From the NCBI GenBank assembly GCA_023428245.1, contig JAEYYX010000010.1:1-22011 (forward strand): a stretch of 22,011 nucleotides of DNA. Direction: 5' to 3'. The translations under genes and the position numbers were made by a program. Source of the DNA: Pseudomonadota bacterium. Lineage in GTDB: Bacteria; Myxococcota_A; Polyangia; Polyangiales; Polyangiaceae. The notes beneath the pieces are model-generated. The model was not told the DNA's origin. It worked only from the letters and a program-made list of their open reading frames with translations, and did not search any database. This document shows positions 7,116 to 14,533 of this stretch, in pieces (position 1 is the first letter of the stretch; every line of letters starts with the position of its first letter).

Positions 7116-8083
7116 GGAAAAAGTCCCTCGCGCGGGGCCTCTTGTCCTTGGCCTTCGTGGTCGTCTGGTCCGGACAAAGCTTCGCCTATTGTCGCACGAC
7201 GACCTGCGAGCCGAGCTGGAGTTGCGCCCAGCATCCTGAGGACTGCTGCATCCGAGACGACAGCGGCTGCGACACCAACGGAAAGCCGATTTCGTGGCCG
7301 AGCTCCTGCGTATCTTTTGCGGTCCAAAAGGACGGCTCCGTCAAGCGTCATATCACCGCCGACGACCTCACAGCGCTCATCGAAGAGGCCTTCGCCACCT
7401 GGACGAGCTCGACGTGCGGTGACGGCTCGACTCCCTCTCTGCGCGTCGAGAACTATGGCCAGGCCGAGTGCGGAGTGAGCGAGTACAACCGCTGCACTGG
7501 CAACGCGAACATCTGGATGTTTCGGGACCGGAACTGGACGGGCAGCGACGCGGACGGCGGCGGCGAAGGCTTTGATTCGTCGGCGCTCGCCGTCACGACA
7601 GTGAACTTCTCGGTCCAGTCGGGGCTCCTCTACGACGCGGACGTCGAGCTGAACTCGGATCAGGCGTATTTCACTCTCCCGAACCAAGCTCCGATCATCG
7701 ACCTCAAATCCATCATCACTCACGAAGCCGGTCACTTCCTCGGCTTCGACCACTCTCCGAACGAGGACGCGACGATGTTCTTCGCGTACCAACCCGGAGA
7801 GACCCACGCGCGCACCCTCGAGCCCGACGACCAAGCCGCCATCTGCGCCACCTATCCCCGGGAACGTGAGCTTCCCGGAGGAGACAGTTGTGAGCCACGG
7901 CGGGGCTACTCAGCGGAGTGCCACCCCGAAGACGACGAAATCAAAGACGCCTGCAATGGCGTGGGCTCAGCTCCTGGCTGCCAAACTGCGACAGGTCCTG
8001 GCTCTCCCTCGGGTCTCGGGCTCCTACTCGGTCTCGCGGGGATCTTCGGGCTCGGCGGGCGCCTGATCCGACGCAGGGCCTGA
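7112..8083 (+). CDS. Secreted matrixin-like zinc metalloprotease with MYXO-CTERM-like tail
   Basis: 323 residues. A Sec signal peptide (1-25, cleavage after SFA) is followed by a Cys-rich segment with about ten cysteines between residues 27 and 66, plausibly a disulfide-rich pro-region or spacer. The catalytic motif HEAGHFLGFDH at 204-214 is the metzincin HExxHxxGxxH zinc site, with the TMFF methionine near 222 as a likely Met-turn. The end of the protein has a cysteine (290), a Gly/Ser linker, a hydrophobic helix (about 301-315) and a terminal RLIRRRA. This is the tripartite layout of the MYXO-CTERM surface-sorting signal, though slightly loose. The protein should therefore be displayed on, or released from, the outer surface. 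Its ATG overlaps the upstream stop by four bases. Substrate is unknown. Confidence 0.9.
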   Translation: MRKKSLARGLLSLAFVVVWSGQSFAYCRTTTCEPSWSCAQHPEDCCIRDDSGCDTNGKPISWPSSCVSFAVQKDGSVKRHITADDLTALIEEAFATWTSSTCGDGSTPSLRVENYGQAECGVSEYNRCTGNANIWMFRDRNWTGSDADGGGEGFDSSALAVTTVNFSVQSGLLYDADVELNSDQAYFTLPNQAPIIDLKSIITHEAGHFLGFDHSPNEDATMFFAYQPGETHARTLEPDDQAAICATYPRERELPGGDSCEPRRGYSAECHPEDDEIKDACNGVGSAPGCQTATGPGSPSGLGLLLGLAGIFGLGGRLIRRRA

Positions 8084-8132
8084 GGCAGACGGAAAGCCGA
8101 GCGCTCCGAGACGCGCACGTATCGAGGGCCCG

Positions 8133-8170
8133 AAAAAAGAAAGCGAGCACCCGGATCCCGCGTGCTCGCT
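8133..8170 (-). terminator. Intrinsic terminator of bioB
   Basis: AGCGAGCAC (8142-8150) and GTGCTCGCT (8162-8170) form a perfect 9-base stem with an 11-base loop. Read on the minus strand, the stem is followed by a T-rich tract (8133-8141, nine T in ten positions or so), and it begins 22 bases after the bioB stop. The hairpin may also slow plus-strand transcripts from the protease gene, but there is no T tract on that side. Confidence 0.85.
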
Positions 8171-8191
8171 CGACGCTCCTTTGCGCTCCGT

Positions 8192-9184
8192 CTAGGCGAC
8201 GGGCGCCTGGGGCCGAAGTCCTGCCGCTTCGATGAGCGAGGTGTCTTCAGTGACGTCCGGATTCGGCGTCGTGAGCAGGCGATCTCCGTAGAAGATACTG
8301 TTCGCGCCCGCGTAGAGACAGAAGAGCTGCGCCTCTCGAGTCAGCTCGGAGCGGCCCGCGCTCAGGCGCACCTTTGCGCGCGGCATCATGAGCCGAGCCA
8401 GGGCCACCATGCGCACGAGATCCGTCGGATCGATCGGCGGCAAGCTCTCGAGCGGCGTTCCCGGAACTCGGACGAGCGCGTTCACCGGTACGCTCTCCGG
8501 GTGCGGATCGAGGTTCGCGAGCTCGCGGAGCATCGCACAGCGGTCATTCGGCCCTTCCCCCATGCCGATGATGCCACCGGAGCAGACTGTGATGCCTGCT
8601 TCGCGCACATTCTTGAGCGTGCGGAGACGATCGTCGAACTCACGGGTGCGGATGATCGAGCGGTAGAAATCGGGGCTCGTGTCGAGATTGTGATTGTAGG
8701 CGTCGAGCCCGGCCTCTTTGAGCCGGCGCGCCTGGTCGTCGGTGAGCATGCCGAGCGTGACACAAGCCTCGAGGCCCATGCCCTTCACCCCGCGCACCAT
8801 GTCGAGCACGCGATCGAAGGCAGGACCATCTTTTACCTGACGCCAAGCCGCGCCCATACAGAAGCGCGTGGCGCCCGCTTCTTTGGCCCGGCCGGCCGCC
8901 TGGAGCACCTCACCGACGTTGAGCATCTTCTCGCCCGGGACGGCCTGATGATGGGACGACTGAGGACAATAGGCGCAGTCTTCAGGGCAGCCGCCCGTCT
9001 TGACGCTGAGGAGGGTGCAGAGCTGGACCTCGTCAGCGGGATGATAGCGGAGGTGCACCGCGCGAGCTCGGTCCACGAGCTCGAAGAGCGGCAGATCATA
9101 AAGAGCGCGCGCCTCTTCGAGGGTCCAATCGTGCCGGATGACGCCGCCTTCGGCGGACGATCCTGGGTTCAGGGGGGCGTTCAT
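8192..9184 (-). CDS. bioB: Biotin synthase BioB
   Basis: A 330-residue radical SAM enzyme that inserts sulfur into dethiobiotin, the last step of biotin synthesis. CPEDCAYC at 66-73 supplies the three cysteines of the [4Fe-4S] cluster. The later family blocks are in order: TRFCMGAAWR and LEACVTLGML (cysteines of the [2Fe-2S] cluster), YNHNLDT, GGIIGMGE, KVRLSAGR (cluster arginine) and ANSIFYGDRLLTTPNP. Length is typical. The ATG at 9184 lies 12 bases after the stop of the PilT/PilU-like gene, so it is probably the second gene of that transcript; no strong Shine-Dalgarno is visible. No other biotin gene is in the window, which is unusual but not rare in bacteria with scattered bio genes. Confidence 0.97.
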   Translation of the reverse strand: MNAPLNPGSSAEGGVIRHDWTLEEARALYDLPLFELVDRARAVHLRYHPADEVQLCTLLSVKTGGCPEDCAYCPQSSHHQAVPGEKMLNVGEVLQAAGRAKEAGATRFCMGAAWRQVKDGPAFDRVLDMVRGVKGMGLEACVTLGMLTDDQARRLKEAGLDAYNHNLDTSPDFYRSIIRTREFDDRLRTLKNVREAGITVCSGGIIGMGEGPNDRCAMLRELANLDPHPESVPVNALVRVPGTPLESLPPIDPTDLVRMVALARLMMPRAKVRLSAGRSELTREAQLFCLYAGANSIFYGDRLLTTPNPDVTEDTSLIEAAGLRPQAPVA

Positions 9185-9196
9185 GGGGCCCGGGTC

Positions 9197-10282
9197 TTAG
9201 CCGGAGAGAGCTGCCTTGGCCACCTCTGCGCTGATGATCCGGCGCCCGGCGAGCTGGCGAATCGCCATCTCGAAGGTCTGCATGCCGTACATATCGGCGC
9301 CCCCGGTCATCAGCTCCTTCAGGGAGGGGTTGCCCTGGGGCCTCCGGATCGACTCTTTCACTGAGCCTGTCGCGATCAGCACCTCGGCGGCCAGGGCGAC
9401 CCCCTTTCCCTCGGCCCGGGGCAGCAGGCGCTGGGCGATGATACCCTGGAGGGCGTCGCCGAGTCGCTCCCGAACGTCCGAGCCCTGCTCCTCCATGAGC
9501 GACATGACGCGATTCATGGTGCGTGCAACGTCCGGGGTATGGAGCGTCGAGAGCACGAGGTGTCCCGTCTCCGCCGCCTCGAGAGCAATTTTCATCGTCT
9601 CCTGATCGCGGATCTCACCGACGTGGATGACATCCGGATCTTGGCGCAGAGCGGCGCGGAGCGCGCTCGCGAAGCTCTTCGTGTCGTGACCGACCTCTCT
9701 CTGACTCAGGGAGCACTTCTGGTCACGATGCACAAACTCGATCGGATCCTCGATGGTCACAATGTGCCGCGAGAGGTTCTGGTTCATGTAGCCGATCATG
9801 GCGGCGAGCGTGCTGCTCTTGCCGTTCCCGGCTGCGCCAACGCAGAGCACCATGCCGCGCTCCTTTTCAGCGAGCGTCGTACAGATCGGGGGCGCGCCGA
9901 GCTCTTCGAGGGTCGGAACCTGATCAGGAACAACCCGCATCACGATCGCGAGGCTCGAACGCTGGCGATAGATGTTGACGCGAAAGCGCCCGAGACCAGG
10001 GACTTCGTAGGAGGTGTCGTACTCTTTGAGGGTGCGCAGGTTATCGAGGACAGCGTGATCGAAGATCAGGTGACGAGCGCAGGCCTCGGTGTTCTCCGGG
10101 GTGAGAGGATCGAGCCGGAAGAAGATCAGATCGGAGCGCACGCGCGCTCCCGGCGGTTGACCGACCTTCAGGTGCACATCCCGCGCGCCGGCGACGACTG
10201 CCTTCTGGAGGAGCTGCTGAAAGTAGGCCTCCGTCAGGTAGGGGTTGCGCAGAGAACCAAGGTTCAGCTCACCATCATCCAT
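9197..10282 (-). CDS. PilT/PilU-like type IV pilus ATPase
   Basis: 361 residues of the secretion-superfamily hexameric ATPases that power pilus retraction. An N-terminal PAS-like domain (about 15-120) precedes the RecA-like core with Walker A GAAGNGKSS (149-157), Asp box VTIEDPIEF (175-183), Walker B RQDPDVIHVGEIRD (213-226) and His box GHLVLSTLHT (240-249). The P-loop departs from the usual GPTGSGKST (Thr to Ala, Ser to Asn) but keeps the essential Gly-Lys-Ser. The LRQDPDV wording is closer to PilU than to PilT as I recall the families, so this is more likely an accessory retraction or gliding paralog than PilT itself. No pilus genes are adjacent; bioB follows 12 bases downstream. Confidence 0.92.
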   Translation of the reverse strand: MDDGELNLGSLRNPYLTEAYFQQLLQKAVVAGARDVHLKVGQPPGARVRSDLIFFRLDPLTPENTEACARHLIFDHAVLDNLRTLKEYDTSYEVPGLGRFRVNIYRQRSSLAIVMRVVPDQVPTLEELGAPPICTTLAEKERGMVLCVGAAGNGKSSTLAAMIGYMNQNLSRHIVTIEDPIEFVHRDQKCSLSQREVGHDTKSFASALRAALRQDPDVIHVGEIRDQETMKIALEAAETGHLVLSTLHTPDVARTMNRVMSLMEEQGSDVRERLGDALQGIIAQRLLPRAEGKGVALAAEVLIATGSVKESIRRPQGNPSLKELMTGGADMYGMQTFEMAIRQLAGRRIISAEVAKAALSG

Positions 10283-10466
10283 AGTCGCACCGCTTGTTTA
10301 CCGAAGCGCCGACGGAAAGTCCTGAGGGCGCTCCCTCCCCTTACGGCACCGCCCCCGCCCGATGAAGGAGTGCTCCTCCACCCCGGGCCTCACCGCCACC
10401 TCATTCGGCGCCCCGACCGCAAAATTCGCGCATCAGGGGTCAACCCGGGCCCGGACGCGCCCCTCT
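10283..10466. other. Upstream region of the PilT/PilU-like gene
   Basis: This 184-base stretch lies between the ATPase start and the tandem repeats downstream of the transporter operon. It should contain the promoter of the pilT-like/bioB transcript, but I could not pick convincing boxes. No gene is seen. Confidence 0.4.
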
Positions 10467-10510
10467 CCGCTCGCCGCGTCCGGCACTCCCGCTCGCCGCG
10501 TCCGGCGCTC
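10467..10510. repeat. Two tandem 22-base GC-rich repeats
   Basis: Units 10467-10488 and 10489-10510 are identical except for one A/G difference near the end of the unit. They lie just downstream of the ABC ATPase gene in non-coding DNA and run directly into a second repeat family. Confidence 0.85.
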
Positions 10511-10547
10511 CCGCGCGCCCCTTCCCCTCCCGCGCGCCCCTTCCCCT
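10510..10547. repeat. Two perfect tandem 19-base repeats
   Basis: Units 10510-10528 and 10529-10547 are identical and share their first bases with the 22-base units to the left. The array ends two bases before the minus-strand stop codon of the ABC ATPase gene (10550-10552). Slippage or recombination duplication is the likely origin. Confidence 0.85.
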
Positions 10548-10549
10548 CC

Positions 10550-11269
10550 TCATTCTGCTTTGGACTTCCAGAAATCGGACTCGACAAGCCCATCCTCGAT
10601 ACGAACGACCCGGTCACAGCGCTCGGCCATCCGAGGATCGTGGGTGACGATCAGGAAGGTCGTCCCGAGCTCGGCGTTGAACCGCCGCATGAGATTGAAG
10701 ACACTGTCGGCCGTTTTCGTGTCGAGGTTCCCCGTCGGCTCGTCGGCGAGAATGATCGCGGGGTGATGGATCAGAGCGCGAGCGATCGCGACGCGCTGCT
10801 GTTGTCCGCCGGAGAGCTCATCGGCGCGCACGTTGGCCTTCTCTTCGAGTCCGACGTGCGCGAGGGCTTCTTTTGCGGCCTCCGCCGCGACCTCGCGATC
10901 CCGAAGTCCGCCGAGCCAGAGCGGCATCAGGACATTCTCGGTGACAGTGAGCGCGCTGATGAGGTGATGAAACTGAAAGATGAAGCCGAGCGTGCGCCCG
11001 CGCAGGGTCGTGAGCTCTTCTTCCGACAACTCTTCGGTCTTCCTTCCTTGAACCAGGACGCTGCCGGCGGTCGGGCGATCCAAGAGCCCAATCTGGTTCA
11101 GGAGCGTGCTCTTGCCGGAGCCCGAGGGCCCGATGATGGCCGTGAACTCGCCCGCTTCGAAGGTCAAGTTGATGCCGTGGAGGACCTCGGTCTTGATCTT
11201 GTCCCCGTAGCTCTTGCGAAGGTCGCGCAGCTCAAGGAGCGGCGGCGAGGTTTTCTCGACTTCAGGCAT
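10550..11269 (-). CDS. ABC transporter ATP-binding protein (LolD/MacB-like)
   Basis: 239 residues from the ATG at 11269. The motifs are complete: Walker A GPSGSGKST (47-55), a Q-loop block FIFQFHHL (96-103) typical of LolD proteins, signature LSGGQQQR (152-159), Walker B IILADEPTGNLD (172-183) and H-loop VTHD (208-211). It energises the FtsX-type permease encoded immediately upstream. The ATG lies inside the end of the permease gene (8-base overlap), so the two are translationally coupled. The frame could be extended to 11620, but that part overlaps the permease in another frame and does not look like protein. Likely task: ATP-driven, mechanotransmission-type extraction or efflux of a lipoprotein or envelope substrate. 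Confidence 0.95.
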   Translation of the reverse strand: MPEVEKTSPPLLELRDLRKSYGDKIKTEVLHGINLTFEAGEFTAIIGPSGSGKSTLLNQIGLLDRPTAGSVLVQGRKTEELSEEELTTLRGRTLGFIFQFHHLISALTVTENVLMPLWLGGLRDREVAAEAAKEALAHVGLEEKANVRADELSGGQQQRVAIARALIHHPAIILADEPTGNLDTKTADSVFNLMRRFNAELGTTFLIVTHDPRMAERCDRVVRIEDGLVESDFWKSKAE

Positions 11270-12473
11270 GACGGATCGCCTCCACCGGATCGAGTCGGGC
11301 CGCGCGCCGCGCCGGAAGCGCCGCCGCGAGCATGCCGGTGACCGTTGCCGCGCCGGCTGCGGCGAGGAAAAGATTCGCGGTGAGCTCGACAGGGAACGTC
11401 GGCGACCCATCGGGCGCTTTGGCGATCCTCGCGAACATGTTCGCGAGCCCTGAGCCAATGAAGGCCCCGACGATGGACCCCGAGAGACCAATGACGGCTC
11501 CCTGCATGACGAAGAGCATGAAGATCGTGGTGCGTTTGATGCCCATGGCCCTGAGAATGCCGATCTCGCGGGTGCGCTGGACAACGGAGACGACGAGCAC
11601 CGAAGCGATACCCATGGCAACGGCGAGGAAGACGAAGAACTGGATCGTGTAGCTTGAGCTGGACTGACTCTTGAGCGCGATCAAGAGCTGTTGGTTCGTC
11701 TTCATCCACGAGTCCACGAGGAGCCCCGTCTGCGCCTCCATGCGCCGAGCGATCTTCTCGGCGTCGAAGATCTTGTGCACGCGAACGAAGAAGATGTTCG
11801 CGCCGCCGGGGAGCGCGAGCAGCGATTGTGCCCCGCGCAAGCTCAAAATGGCCCAGCGTTGATTGACCTGTTGGCTGCCGAGATCGAAGAGCCCAGAGAC
11901 AGTGACGAGAGTTTCCGAGGCCGTTTGGGTGCGGAGGCGGAGCTGATCACCGACGCCAATGCCGAGGTCGCGCGCGAGCTCAACGCCGATCAGGACCTCG
12001 GAGCCGCTCGGCTCGTGGCGACCGGCGACGACGCGCGAGCGCACGTCGATGACTCGATTGAACTCATCGGGATCAAAGCCGTAGACGATGACGGGACGTT
12101 CTGCGCTGCCGCGGAGGGCCGAAGCGTTGCCAGAGACGCCGGCGGCAACCTCGACGACACCCGGGTCGCGGCGCAGCCGATTGCTCGTACTCTGCCAGCC
12201 TTCGATCGAGAGGAAACGCTGCTCCGGCTGTTCGACGCGACGCATGATGCCGACTCCGTCGAGCTGGGGCCGAGCAACCTCTTCGGCGGGCTGGACAGTG
12301 ATGTGCGCTTGGCTGCCGAGAGTTTGACGGATCAGGCTTCCTTGGAGGCCGCTGATGAGCGCCGAGAGGAAGATCATGACCGAGACCCCAACCGCAACGG
12401 CCGAGATCGTGAGAAGCGTCTGGGCGCGATATTCCTTCAAGAACTTGAGCGCCAAAAACCAGGCAAGATCCAT
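11262..12473 (-). CDS. FtsX-family ABC transporter permease (LolC/E or MacB type)
   Basis: 403 residues. One membrane helix near the N-terminus (about 18-41) is followed by a large periplasmic MacB-PCD-like domain, then three helices (about 279-300, 325-350 and 370-392). It ends in ARLDPVEAIRHA, the usual FtsX-family tail. The N-terminal FLKEYRAQTLLTISAVAVGV matches the common entry into helix 1. The fusion-protein stop lies two bases before its ATG, and its own stop overlaps the ATPase start, so all three genes form one tight operon. Family members pull lipoproteins or drugs from the inner membrane; the partner membrane-fusion protein favours MacAB-like export over classical Lol transport, but this cannot be settled here. 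Confidence 0.93.
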   Translation of the reverse strand: MDLAWFLALKFLKEYRAQTLLTISAVAVGVSVMIFLSALISGLQGSLIRQTLGSQAHITVQPAEEVARPQLDGVGIMRRVEQPEQRFLSIEGWQSTSNRLRRDPGVVEVAAGVSGNASALRGSAERPVIVYGFDPDEFNRVIDVRSRVVAGRHEPSGSEVLIGVELARDLGIGVGDQLRLRTQTASETLVTVSGLFDLGSQQVNQRWAILSLRGAQSLLALPGGANIFFVRVHKIFDAEKIARRMEAQTGLLVDSWMKTNQQLLIALKSQSSSSYTIQFFVFLAVAMGIASVLVVSVVQRTREIGILRAMGIKRTTIFMLFVMQGAVIGLSGSIVGAFIGSGLANMFARIAKAPDGSPTFPVELTANLFLAAAGAATVTGMLAAALPARRAARLDPVEAIRHA

Positions 12474-12475
12474 GG

Positions 12476-13681
12476 TTATCTCCGGGGCGCGACCACATCA
12501 CTTCGCATCGCCTCGCCCGGCGCAATCGTCCCCGGTGGCGCCACGACGACCCAGTCTTCCGGCGAAAGTCCGTCGCGAATTTCGACGAGCTCCTCTCCGA
12601 GCAGGCCAAGAGAGACAGGACGTTTCTCAGCACGACCTCCCTGGAAGACAAGCACGTGGGGGTCTCTCTTTTCGGCGAGGACGCTGCTCCTCGGGACGGT
12701 GAGTGTCTGTTCCTTTTCCCGGACAGTGATCTCAGCAGAGATGGTCATGTTGTGGCGGAGGAATTCAGGAGGATTCGGCACAACGAGCCGAACCTCGACA
12801 GTCCCGCGCGAGGCATCGATGGCCGGGGCGATATAGGCGACCTTCGCCTCGAACTTATCGTTCGGAAAAGCCTCCGCAGAAGCGATCGCCGATTGACCCA
12901 CGACGAGCAGAGCGAGGCTCCGCTCATCAGGCTCGACCCGAAGCCGCGTCTGACCAGTCGAGGAGAGCAAGAAGAGATTCGAGCCGCTCATGACAGCGTC
13001 ACCGGGCTCGACCATGCGCGTGATGACGACGCCGTCCGTCGGCGAGCGTACGACGTGGCGCGTGAGCTGGACTTTGGCGCGCTCGAGCTGCGCTTGAGCG
13101 AGGGCGACGTTCGCTTGGGCTGTCTGACTTTGGCTCCCACCCGCTTCGGCCGCGCGCACCTGGAGCAGGGCCGCGTCGCGCTGGGTCACGGCGAGCTTCT
13201 CGGCGGTCTTCGCGTCGTCCAGGATCGCCTCTGTCGTCGCGCCCGCCTGATACAGGCTCTTCTCCCTGTTCAAGCGGCGCCGCGCGTCTTCCAGATTCGC
13301 CTCGGCCCTCCTGAGATCGGCCTCCGCCTGGGGTGCATTGAGCTTCGCCCAGGTCACGCGACCCGCCTTCGCGGACGCGAGTTGTGCCTCAGCCTGCGCG
13401 ACACCGGCGCGAGCGTCGTCGTCATCGAGCACAACCAGAACCTGGCCCGCGGTCACCGTGTCGCCTTCGTCAACGAGGACCTCCTTCGCCGTACTCGCGA
13501 CGAGGGAGGCCAAGCGGATTTCCGACGGCGGCATGACCTGACCGCTCACGACGACTGTCTGTTGAATGGGGCCCGCCTGAGGATGCGCAACGGGGACCGC
13601 TGGGGGTCGCATGGCAAGCGTCACGCCTCCGCCGAATGCAACCGTGCCGACCAGCAACGCTCCCCACAAACGCTTTCGCAT
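12476..13681 (-). CDS. Periplasmic adaptor (membrane fusion protein, HlyD/MacA type)
   Basis: 401 residues, first gene of the three-gene operon. A single N-terminal membrane helix (about 5-23) anchors it. The first half of the lipoyl domain (VDEGDTVTAGQVLVVLDDDD, 70-89) is followed by a long Ala-rich alpha-hairpin coiled coil (about 90-205). The second lipoyl half (VRSPTDGVVITRMVEPGD, 211-228) and beta-barrel and membrane-proximal domains follow (FLRHNMTISAEITV, LTVPRSSVL). The adaptor bridges the permease to an outer-membrane channel; no TolC-like gene is in the window, so the channel would have to come from elsewhere. A 19-base inverted repeat about 110 bases upstream may be its operator. 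Confidence 0.93.
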   Translation of the reverse strand: MRKRLWGALLVGTVAFGGGVTLAMRPPAVPVAHPQAGPIQQTVVVSGQVMPPSEIRLASLVASTAKEVLVDEGDTVTAGQVLVVLDDDDARAGVAQAEAQLASAKAGRVTWAKLNAPQAEADLRRAEANLEDARRRLNREKSLYQAGATTEAILDDAKTAEKLAVTQRDAALLQVRAAEAGGSQSQTAQANVALAQAQLERAKVQLTRHVVRSPTDGVVITRMVEPGDAVMSGSNLFLLSSTGQTRLRVEPDERSLALLVVGQSAIASAEAFPNDKFEAKVAYIAPAIDASRGTVEVRLVVPNPPEFLRHNMTISAEITVREKEQTLTVPRSSVLAEKRDPHVLVFQGGRAEKRPVSLGLLGEELVEIRDGLSPEDWVVVAPPGTIAPGEAMRSDVVAPRR

Positions 13682-13727
13682 AACTTGAGCCTAAGACGAC
13701 GCGGGGGGCCTGTCTCCGGTCCCTCGG

Positions 13728-13749
13728 GCCCGGCCTCTCCGGGCTTTTT
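13728..13749 (+). terminator. Terminator-like hairpin facing right
   Basis: GCCCGG (13728-13733) pairs with CCGGGC (13739-13744) around a 5-base loop and is followed by five T. The stem is short but pure GC. No plus-strand gene lies upstream except frames antisense to the transporter operon, so it would end antisense transcripts or is fortuitous. Confidence 0.4.
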
Positions 13750-13789
13750 CTGCGCGCTCTGCCGAGAAGGGACAGGCTCATCCTCCCCT

Positions 13790-13808
13790 TCGAACAAACT
13801 CTGTTCGA
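13790..13808. promoter_or_regulatory. Inverted repeat TCGAACA-N5-TGTTCGA upstream of the transporter operon
   Basis: A perfect 7-base dyad with a 5-base spacer at 13790-13796 and 13802-13808, about 110 bases before the membrane-fusion gene start and about 190 before the tRNA. The size suits a dimeric regulator such as a TetR- or MarR-type repressor. No regulator gene is adjacent. Confidence 0.5.
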
Positions 13809-13973
13809 CAAGAAGCGACTTTCCCTTGCGACGCCCCCCATGCCTAGGTTAAGAGGCTGCCCCGGCTCGGACCTCCCCGGTCCATGCCGACTCCCGCGCC
13901 GCCCGATTTTCGGCCGGCAGGTCCTCACTCCTCCTTCCCGGAGTGGACGACCGAGGGATCCCCCCGGTCCCGC

Positions 13974-13990
13974 GGCTAGCGTCGCTAGCC
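13974..13990. repeat. Inverted repeat GGCTAGC-GTC-GCTAGCC just before the tRNA gene
   Basis: Perfect 7-base arms with a 3-base loop end ten bases before the tRNA 5' end. In the leader of the tRNA precursor it would form a small hairpin, and it may influence processing or be part of the promoter region. No clear sigma70-type promoter for the tRNA was identified. Confidence 0.5.
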
Positions 13991-14000
13991 CGAGACCTCC

Positions 14001-14073
14001 GCCCAGATAGCTCAGTTGGTAGAGCAGAGGATTGAAAATCCTCGTGTCGGCGGTTCAACTCCGTCTCTGGGCA
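14001..14073 (+). tRNA. tRNA-Phe (anticodon GAA)
   Basis: A full cloverleaf of 73 nucleotides. The acceptor stem GCCCAGA (14001-14007) pairs with TCTGGGC (14066-14072), with discriminator A at 14073. The D arm contains AGCTCAGTTGGTAGAGC, the anticodon stem GAGGA/TCCTC carries TTGAAAA with anticodon GAA, and the T arm has GGTTCAACTCC. The genomic bases after the discriminator are CCC, so the 3' CCA is added post-transcriptionally. The gene ends next to a degraded integrase, consistent with its use as an integration site. Confidence 0.97.
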
Positions 14074-14107
14074 CCCTTCGTAACCACTTAAACTTAAAGA
14101 AGAATTC

Positions 14108-14140
14108 AGGGCGACCTCACAAGGGTCGCCCTTCTTTTTT
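14108..14140 (+). terminator. Intrinsic terminator of tRNA-Phe
   Basis: AGGGCGACC (14108-14116) and GGTCGCCCT (14124-14132) form a perfect 9-base stem with a 7-base loop, followed by a T-rich run (14132-14140) ending in six T. It starts 34 bases after the tRNA. Confidence 0.9.
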
Positions 14141-14254
14141 GATGCTCCTGTCTCCACCTCTGACTCCACCCCCTCGGGCCCACCCCGAACGCCGCCTTCG
14201 GGGCGGAACTCCGGAAAGGCCTCATCGAGGGGTCGAAGGGGGCCGAGCCCGAGT

Positions 14255-14533
14255 TCATCGGCCGTTCGAGTGGGCTCTTCGGTACTCGTTGATCATCTGG
14301 CTCGATCGGTGACCCGTTCGATCGGCAACCCAAGTCTCAGAGCGGCCATTGACGAGGTTGAGCGTCACGATCGTCCCTCGAAGGTCATGGGCCCTCATGG
14401 GCATCCGAGTAGCCGTCCGCTCAAAGAGCTCGGGTCGAGAAATCTGGGCACGCGTCAGGTCAAGCCTGAGCTCCTTGGCCTTCTCGCCCCGACATAGAGA
14501 TCTCGTTCCGACGAAATCGAAGGAGGGCCGCAA
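14255..14533 (-). pseudogene. Truncated tyrosine recombinase (phage integrase family), C-terminal fragment
   Basis: About 92 codons, without a plausible start, encode only the end of a site-specific tyrosine recombinase. The conserved box AHDLRGTIVTLN supplies the catalytic H49-x-x-R52, TGHRSSQMINEY supplies H75 and the nucleophile Y84. The first catalytic arginine, the catalytic lysine and the N-terminal DNA-binding domains are missing, and the protein stops soon after the tyrosine. Intact members of the family are about 300-450 residues, so it should be inactive. It reads toward tRNA-Phe, the usual layout of an integrase beside its attachment site. Its frame opens directly after the stop of the upstream XRE gene. 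A 7-base-arm hairpin (14183-14189 with 14197-14203) and no gene fill the gap to the tRNA terminator. Confidence 0.85.

Noticed and set aside
8162..9364. 400-codon plus-strand frame across bioB
   Set aside because: Antisense of a certain biotin synthase gene, with no recognisable family.
10467..10547. Tandem repeats as a CRISPR array
   Set aside because: Units are adjacent with no unique spacers, and no cas gene is present.
9539..11341. 600-codon plus-strand frame over the PilT-like and ABC genes
   Set aside because: It spans two real minus-strand genes and their spacer; third-position GC bias explains the lack of stops.
11891..11900. Ten-base match to the tRNA-Phe 3' end as a possible att repeat
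   Set aside because: It lies inside the permease gene in inverted orientation on the wrong side of the tRNA, and is short enough to be chance.
13790..13808. LexA-type SOS box reading of the GAAC/GTTC dyad
   Set aside because: The spacing between GAAC and GTTC is seven bases, not the four of the Gram-positive type box.
11691..13852. Two plus-strand frames over the permease and membrane-fusion genes
   Set aside because: Shadows of the operon on the minus strand.
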